Source of the DNA: Methylobacterium ajmalii
GTDB taxonomy: Bacteria > Pseudomonadota > Alphaproteobacteria > Rhizobiales > Beijerinckiaceae
DNA length: 64,000 bases
Assembly (NCBI RefSeq): GCF_016613415.1
Contig: NZ_JACWCT010000027.1
Location: forward strand, 1 to 64,000
Direction of reading: 5' to 3'
The notes under the pieces were generated by a model. It searched no databases and had not been told where the DNA came from. It saw only the letters and a list, made by a program, of their open reading frames with translations. This document shows positions 59,470-64,000 of this stretch, piece after piece. A program made the position numbers and the translations under genes. The number at the start of each line of letters is the position of its first letter. The stretch's first letter is position 1.

Positions 59470-60096
59470 GGACCCCTCGAGAGATTTTTCTCTATCGCGG
59501 GCCGGCGCCTAGCGTGGCCATATGAAGTCCCGATGACGATGTGCCGACGGAAATATCAGGAAACATCAAGTTTGACATCGAGGATCAGCGATCCGTTTCG
59601 TCGGCAGCGTTGCGCCGATGCTTTGGATGGGCTTTTCGAAGATTTTACGACATGACTTTACGTCATTAGGGCATGTGAAGCGGCTCGCTTTGCCTGTTGC
59701 CAGCCGTCGGACGTCGCTGTCCGGGCAGTCCGGACCTCCGGCGCCGTGGGGAGCGGCGTCTGGTGGGGCCGAATTGAAAATCTCGTCTCACGCTCGCATT
59801 CATTCTGAGATGCTGACCGATCCCAGATCGACCGATCTCAAAGGATTTTAAAAAAACTATCGGAAAATACCCGAATGTATTGTTCGCGGTCATGTGATAA
59901 TTGATGGGAAAAACTAACGGATCAGGTCGTCGATCGGTATAAAATATCTTCGTGATCACCAGTAATTATGTCGAGAAAACCCTCGAAAGGTCCGGAGGCG
60001 TCGGCGATGCACGCAGCCCGCTCCCGGCCGAAGCGCGCGGGACGGCTTCCCTGGGGATGCCGCCCGATCGCCGGAAAACTCTTCTGCGGTCTCGCC
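59470..60096. other. A+T-rich 627-base gap
   Basis: The stretch 59520-59960 is much lower in G+C than any neighbouring region (runs such as GGATTTTAAAAAAACTATC). It contains the autotransporter promoter and separates it from the chemoreceptor gene's 3' end. No gene, tRNA or repeat was found. It may be a regulatory region or relic of foreign DNA. Confidence 0.5.
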
Positions 60097-61773
60097 TCAC
60101 GCCGCCCTGACCGAGGCGAGGAAGCGCGCGACCTCGCCGCCGAGATGCTCCGACTGGTGCGACAGGGCGGAGGAGGCCGAGAGCACCTGGCTCGCCGAGA
60201 GGCCGGACTGCTCGGCGGCACCGGCCACCGCCGCGACGTTGCCGGTGACCGATTCGGTGCCGAGCGCCGCCTGGGCGATGTTGCGCACGATCTCGCGGGT
60301 CGCCGCGCCCTGCTCCTCGACCGCCGCGGCGATCGCGGTGGCGACGCCTGCGATCTCCTCGATCCGCGTGGTGATCCCGCCGATCGCCCCGGCCGCCAGA
60401 CCGGTGGAGGCCTGGATCGCGGCGATCTGCGAGGTGATCTCCTCGGTGGCGCGTGCCGTCTGGCCGGCCAGTTCCTTCACTTCCGCCGCCACAACCGCGA
60501 AACCGCGGCCGGCCGCACCCGCGCGCGCCGCCTCGATGGTGGCGTTGAGCGCCAGGAGGTTGGTCTGGGCGGCGATCGACGAGATGAGCCCGACCACGTC
60601 GCCGATGCGATGGGTCGCCTCGGTCAGGGTGCGGACCTGGTCGGCGGTCCGGCCGGCTTCCGCCACCGCGGCCTGGGCGAGCTGGGCCGAGCCGTCGACC
60701 TGGCGGCCGATCTCGCCCACCGAGGCACCGAGTTCCTCGGCTGCCGCCGCCACCGTGCCGACGTTGGAGGAGGCTTCCTCGGCCGCCGCCGCCACGCTGG
60801 TCGATTGCGCGGCGGTCTCCCGCGCCGCCGCGGTCATCGCCTCCGCAGTCGCCTGCAACTCGGTCGCGGAGGCCGAGACCTGGCCGACGATGCCGCCGAC
60901 CGCCGTCTCGAAGGCGTCCGCCATCTGGCGCATCGCGGCGCGGCGCTGCTCCTCGGCCGAGGCCCTGGCGAGCGCGGTCTCCTCCTCCAGGGCGCGAGCC
61001 CGCTGCATGCTCTCCTTGAACACCTGCACGGCGCCCGCCATCGCGCCGATCTCGTCGCTCCGGCCGACCGCCGGCACCGGCTCGTCGAGCCGGCCGCGCG
61101 CCAGCGCCGCCATGCTGCCCGACAGCGCCGTGAGCGGCCGGGCGATGCCGCGCCCGATCAGCGTCGCGACGACGCCGACGACGAGCGCCACGAGGCCGGC
61201 CCCGGCGAAGAGGTTGCGCAGCCAGGCATGGACCTGGGACGCGGTATCGTCGGCGAAGACGCCGGTGCCGACCACCCAGCCCCAGGGCGCGAACAGGCGC
61301 GCGTAGGACAGCTTCTCGACCGGCACGTCGGAGCCGGGCCGGAACCAGGTGTAGGTCTCGAAGGCGGCGCCGTCCGCCTCGACCTTGCGCATCATCTCGG
61401 CGAAGAACCGGCGGCCCGACGGCTCGGTGAAGGTGCTCGCGTCCCGGCCGATCATGCGGGCATCGGCATGCGCGATCATCCGCGACTGCCGGTCGTTGAC
61501 CCAGAAGAACTCCTTGCCGCCGTAGCGCAGGCCGGTGACCGCTGCCGCGGCGGCGGCCTGCGCCGCCTCCCGGGTCATCCGGCCGGCCCGCTCCTCGGCC
61601 TCGAAATGCGCGAGCAGGCTGTGGGCGGTCTCCACCAGGTCCTTCGTCTTGAGGGCGCGAGCCCCGCTCACCGCGCCGGCGAGGTCGTAGGCGGCGAGGC
61701 CCAGGATCAGGGCGAGCCCCACGAGGGCGACGCCCGTCAGGGACTGGATCCGCGCGGCGATCTTGAGCGACAT
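60097..61773 (-). CDS. Methyl-accepting chemotaxis protein with a Cache domain
   Basis: A 558-residue chemoreceptor. Its N-terminal helix (about 8-28) leads to a periplasmic single Cache domain (about 35-185; [17 protein letters not shown], then [14 protein letters not shown]). A second helix (about 190-212), a HAMP domain ([21 protein letters not shown]) and the signalling domain follow ([23 protein letters not shown] is the conserved hairpin tip). No C-terminal CheR-tether motif is visible. Start at the Met after GGAAGCCTGCC (61773). It lies opposite the HD-GYP gene; ligand unknown. Confidence 0.93.
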   Translation of the reverse strand: MSLKIAARIQSLTGVALVGLALILGLAAYDLAGAVSGARALKTKDLVETAHSLLAHFEAEERAGRMTREAAQAAAAAAVTGLRYGGKEFFWVNDRQSRMIAHADARMIGRDASTFTEPSGRRFFAEMMRKVEADGAAFETYTWFRPGSDVPVEKLSYARLFAPWGWVVGTGVFADDTASQVHAWLRNLFAGAGLVALVVGVVATLIGRGIARPLTALSGSMAALARGRLDEPVPAVGRSDEIGAMAGAVQVFKESMQRARALEEETALARASAEEQRRAAMRQMADAFETAVGGIVGQVSASATELQATAEAMTAAARETAAQSTSVAAAAEEASSNVGTVAAAAEELGASVGEIGRQVDGSAQLAQAAVAEAGRTADQVRTLTEATHRIGDVVGLISSIAAQTNLLALNATIEAARAGAAGRGFAVVAAEVKELAGQTARATEEITSQIAAIQASTGLAAGAIGGITTRIEEIAGVATAIAAAVEEQGAATREIVRNIAQAALGTESVTGNVAAVAGAAEQSGLSASQVLSASSALSHQSEHLGGEVARFLASVRAA

Positions 61774-62158
61774 GGCAGGCTTCCGGATGCGACGGGCCAC
61801 GCCCGCTCGCCGGGTGCGGACCGGTGGGCGGGATGGGCGTGGCGTGTCGAAGGGAGGTTCCGATCGGGTCGGCTTGTCCGTTGCGTCTGACGCCTAACAG
61901 TTACGATCGTCATAACGCATGGTCAGGTGCCGCCGTGCAGCCCCCATTCACAGGTTGTATCCATCGGCCGGCGGCAGCTTTGCGTACGGGTGCTCGGGCG
62001 AGGCCGTCGTGCCCGTGCGACGACGCTCCACGGCGTGCCGACGACCCGATCTTTAGCTTGCCGCCCCGCCGCCTCCGCCATCGCCGTAAGCATTTGTTCG
62101 GGACTAAACCTGTAATCGAGGGATGCAGGAGAGCCGTGCGGCTGCCGGGAGGGACGCG
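61774..62158. other. Divergent gap between chemoreceptor and HD-GYP genes
   Basis: 385 bases with both promoters. Region 61890-61920 is A+T-rich and holds the chemoreceptor's likely promoter; no strong -10/-35 pair was found for either gene. No reading frame accepted. Confidence 0.4.
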
Positions 62159-63220
62159 ATGCCCGACGAGAGGACCTTCGTCCTCGTGACAGACAGGCCG
62201 GATCGCAGTGCCGCGATCAGCGCGGCCCTGCGGGGGATCGGCCTCTGCGACGTCGTCGGCCCCGATGAGACGTGGCGGGGCCGCCGGGCGCTCGCCGGGG
62301 TGGTCTCGGACATGACCCTGGCCCGGCCGGAAGCCGACCACTGCCTGCGTACCCTGCAGCGCCGGTTCCCCGACAAGAACCTTCCGGTGATCTGCCTCCT
62401 GCGGAAGGCGACCCAGGACGCGCTGCGCCACGCCAAGACCCTCGGGGCGACGGTGTGCATGCCGGCCTACGTGCCGCCCGAGACCATCGTGGCGGCCCTC
62501 GCCAACCAGGTCGGGATCGTCGCCGAGGGCGAGGCGCAGACGGTGAGCCAGGGCGTGGCCCGGGCCGGCGAGGCGTTGAACGGCCTTCTCGCCGAGGCGC
62601 GGGCCGGTCAGCCGCTGCGCATGGGCGCCGTCGAGGCCGGCCTCGGCCCGATCCTGACGGCGGTGCGCGAGGGCGGCCTCGCCCGCTGGCTCGACACGGT
62701 GTGGACCCACGACGACGCCACCTACCAGCATTGCCTGCTGGTTGCCGGCCATGCCGCGCAGTTCTCGCTGCATCTGGGCTTCCGCCACGAGGACCAGCTC
62801 CGCTTCGTGCGCGCCGCGCTGATCCACGACGTCGGCAAGGCCCGCATCCCTCTCGAGATCCTCAACAAGCCCGGCCGGCTCACGCCGGACGAGATGGTGG
62901 TGATGCGCACCCACGCCGCCATCGGCCACGAGATCCTGGTGGCGGGCGGCGAGCGCGACCCGATCACCCTCGCGGCCGCGCGCCATCACCACGAGATGCT
63001 GGACGGGTCGGGATATCCCGACGGCCTCGTCGGCAGCCAGATCGGCGACATCGTGCGCCTGCTCACCATCTGCGACATCTACGCCGCCCTGACCGAGCGC
63101 CGCCCCTACAAGGCGCCGATGCCGATGGCCGACGCGATGGCGATCCTGTCCGCCATGGACGGCAAGCTCGAAGCCCGCCTGGTGCAGTCCTTCGGCGAGT
63201 CGCTCAAGGCGGCGGGCTGA
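62159..63220 (+). CDS. HD-GYP phosphodiesterase with degenerate receiver
   Basis: A 353-residue soluble protein. Residues 1-118 resemble a receiver domain: VLVTDRPDRS for the first strand, possible phosphoacceptor Asp51 in VVSDMTL, and GATVCMP where the usual Lys is missing, so phosphorylation control is doubtful. A linker to about 185 is followed by HD-GYP: HD at 223-224 (IHDVGKARIP), HHHEMLDGSGYPDGL (276-290) and DIYAALTERRPYK. It hydrolyses cyclic di-GMP. The start was chosen at 62159 because GGGAGGG precedes it; a Met 12 codons upstream lacks a site. Convergent with an EAL gene. Confidence 0.92.
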   Translation: MPDERTFVLVTDRPDRSAAISAALRGIGLCDVVGPDETWRGRRALAGVVSDMTLARPEADHCLRTLQRRFPDKNLPVICLLRKATQDALRHAKTLGATVCMPAYVPPETIVAALANQVGIVAEGEAQTVSQGVARAGEALNGLLAEARAGQPLRMGAVEAGLGPILTAVREGGLARWLDTVWTHDDATYQHCLLVAGHAAQFSLHLGFRHEDQLRFVRAALIHDVGKARIPLEILNKPGRLTPDEMVVMRTHAAIGHEILVAGGERDPITLAAARHHHEMLDGSGYPDGLVGSQIGDIVRLLTICDIYAALTERRPYKAPMPMADAMAILSAMDGKLEARLVQSFGESLKAAG

Positions 63221-63367
63221 GCCGCCTCCGCGCCGCGGAGCGGCCGCCGAACGACCGTCGGGTCGACGGAGACCCGGTCCGCGCGGTCGCATGCCGGCTT
63301 TTCCATCGTGGTATCCCGTCCCGAACCGCCGGTCCGCCTCCCGAACGGCCGTCCTGCGGGGCCCCGC

Positions 63368-64000
63368 TCACGCGGTGTGCCGCTCGCCGGGGCAGGCGAG
63401 GGCGGTGAACGCCTCGGCGGGCATCGGGCGACCGAACAGGTAGCCCTGGGCCTCCGCGCAGCCCTCCGCCCGCAATCCCTCCGCCATCGTCTCGGTCTCG
63501 ACTCCCTCCGCGATGACGTCGAGCCCGAAGCTGCGCCCGAGCGTCAGCACCGACTGCACGATCGCCCGGTCCTGGGACGAGGCCACCATGCCCTGCACGA
63601 ACGAGCGGTCGATCTTCAGCCGGGTGAGCGGGAAGCGCTTGAGCAGGCTCAGCGACGCGTACCCGGTGCCGTAATCGTCGAAGGCGAGGCCGACGCCGAG
63701 GGCGCGCAGCGCCCGCAGCGGGGCGATCAGGGCCTCGTCGTGCTGCAGGATGATGGTCTCGGTGATCTCGAGTTCGAGGGCCGAGGCCGGCAGGCCGGAA
63801 TCGGCCAGCGCGGCCTTCACCTCGTCGACGAGGCTCGCCGAGTGGAACTGCGCCCCGAACAGGTTGACGCCGATCCGGAGGTCGCCCGCTCCGGCCCGGC
63901 GCCACGCGGCGGCCTGGGCGCAGGCCTCCCTCAGCACGAAGCGGCCGACCGGCACGGCGAGCCGGCTCGCCTCGAGGGGAGCCAGGAACTCCGCCGGGGA
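63368..64000 (-). CDS. EAL-domain phosphodiesterase, partial (cut by the window edge)
   Basis: The C-terminal part of an EAL domain. Recognisable pieces include AEFLAPLEASRLAVPVGRFV at the 5' end of the fragment, LELEITET, FDDYGTGYASL (metal and catalytic Asp pair), RLKIDRSFVQGM and VIAEGVET. The EAL signature itself lies outside the window, as does any sensor or GGDEF domain. The stop is at 63368. It degrades cyclic di-GMP. Together with the HD-GYP gene it forms a convergent pair of phosphodiesterase genes. Confidence 0.93.
   Translation of the reverse strand, partial: SPAEFLAPLEASRLAVPVGRFVLREACAQAAAWRRAGAGDLRIGVNLFGAQFHSASLVDEVKAALADSGLPASALELEITETIILQHDEALIAPLRALRALGVGLAFDDYGTGYASLSLLKRFPLTRLKIDRSFVQGMVASSQDRAIVQSVLTLGRSFGLDVIAEGVETETMAEGLRAEGCAEAQGYLFGRPMPAEAFTALACPGERHTA

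Noticed and set aside
59618-59851. 77-codon plus-strand frame in the A+T-rich gap
   Set aside because: No ribosome site and no sequence resemblance to a protein; the region is low in G+C and non-coding in character.

Overview
The window is chromosomal DNA of very high G+C. Gene content and order point to an alphaproteobacterium of the Methylobacteriaceae (Methylobacterium-like). The main evidence is the order tsaB-rimI / plsC-miaB-phoH-ybeY-corC-lnt-HTH, an EcfG-type sigma factor, a PQQ alcohol dehydrogenase with the lanthanide-type Asp pair, and many small exported proteins. I found no rRNA, tRNA, CRISPR array, integrase or transposase. The genus is an inference from gene content, not from a marker gene.

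Layout. 0-2 kb: a siaB-siaC-siaD signalling operon (minus strand) ending in a diguanylate cyclase. 2.4-12.6 kb: a plus-strand housekeeping run (universal stress protein, nfuA, tsaB, rimI, lysophospholipid acyltransferase, miaB, phoH, ybeY, corC, lnt, a PhrR/PraR-like regulator), interrupted by a ~190-bp inverted-repeat element. 12.6-15 kb: an esterase and an acyl-CoA dehydrogenase. 15.3-19.1 kb: a minus-strand respiratory module of SCO protein, Tat-type Rieske protein, quinoprotein dehydrogenase and a small exported protein, bordered by a structured palindromic repeat and a 14-bp tandem repeat. 19.4-24.3 kb: cupin, SDR, patatin-like protein, then tyrA and hisC, a tyrosine/phenylalanine biosynthesis pair. 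24.6-30.1 kb: DUF1499 protein, divergent aldo/keto reductase and LysR, two small proteins around an operator-like dyad, a methyltransferase-like protein and a Hint-domain protein. 30.7-37.7 kb: a giant alpha-2-macroglobulin, divergent from a protein with a protease-like fold that lacks the catalytic residues. 37.7-43.3 kb: glycosyltransferase, lipoprotein hydrolase, TRAP binding protein, GNAT, tartrate dehydratase. 43-49.7 kb: several tiny exported or membrane proteins, an ECF sigma factor, methyltransferase, transporter, aldo/keto reductase and a SWIB-domain protein. 50-55.2 kb: a chorismate mutase followed by three MFS transporters. 55.9-64 kb: an autotransporter carrying a PAP2-type phosphatase domain, a chemoreceptor, an HD-GYP protein and a truncated EAL protein.

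How the parts fit. Cyclic-di-GMP enzymes lie at both ends: a synthase (SiaD-like) on the left, and an HD-GYP and an EAL phosphodiesterase on the right beside a chemoreceptor. The most promising unusual unit is the SCO-Rieske-PQQ dehydrogenase cluster. No cytochrome c partner is encoded there, so the Rieske protein may be the electron acceptor. The SiaBCD set without an adjacent SiaA phosphatase, the PAP2 autotransporter and the alpha-2-macroglobulin/pseudo-protease pair also deserve attention. Functions are inferred from motifs read by eye. No database search was run, and repeat copy numbers outside this window are unknown.
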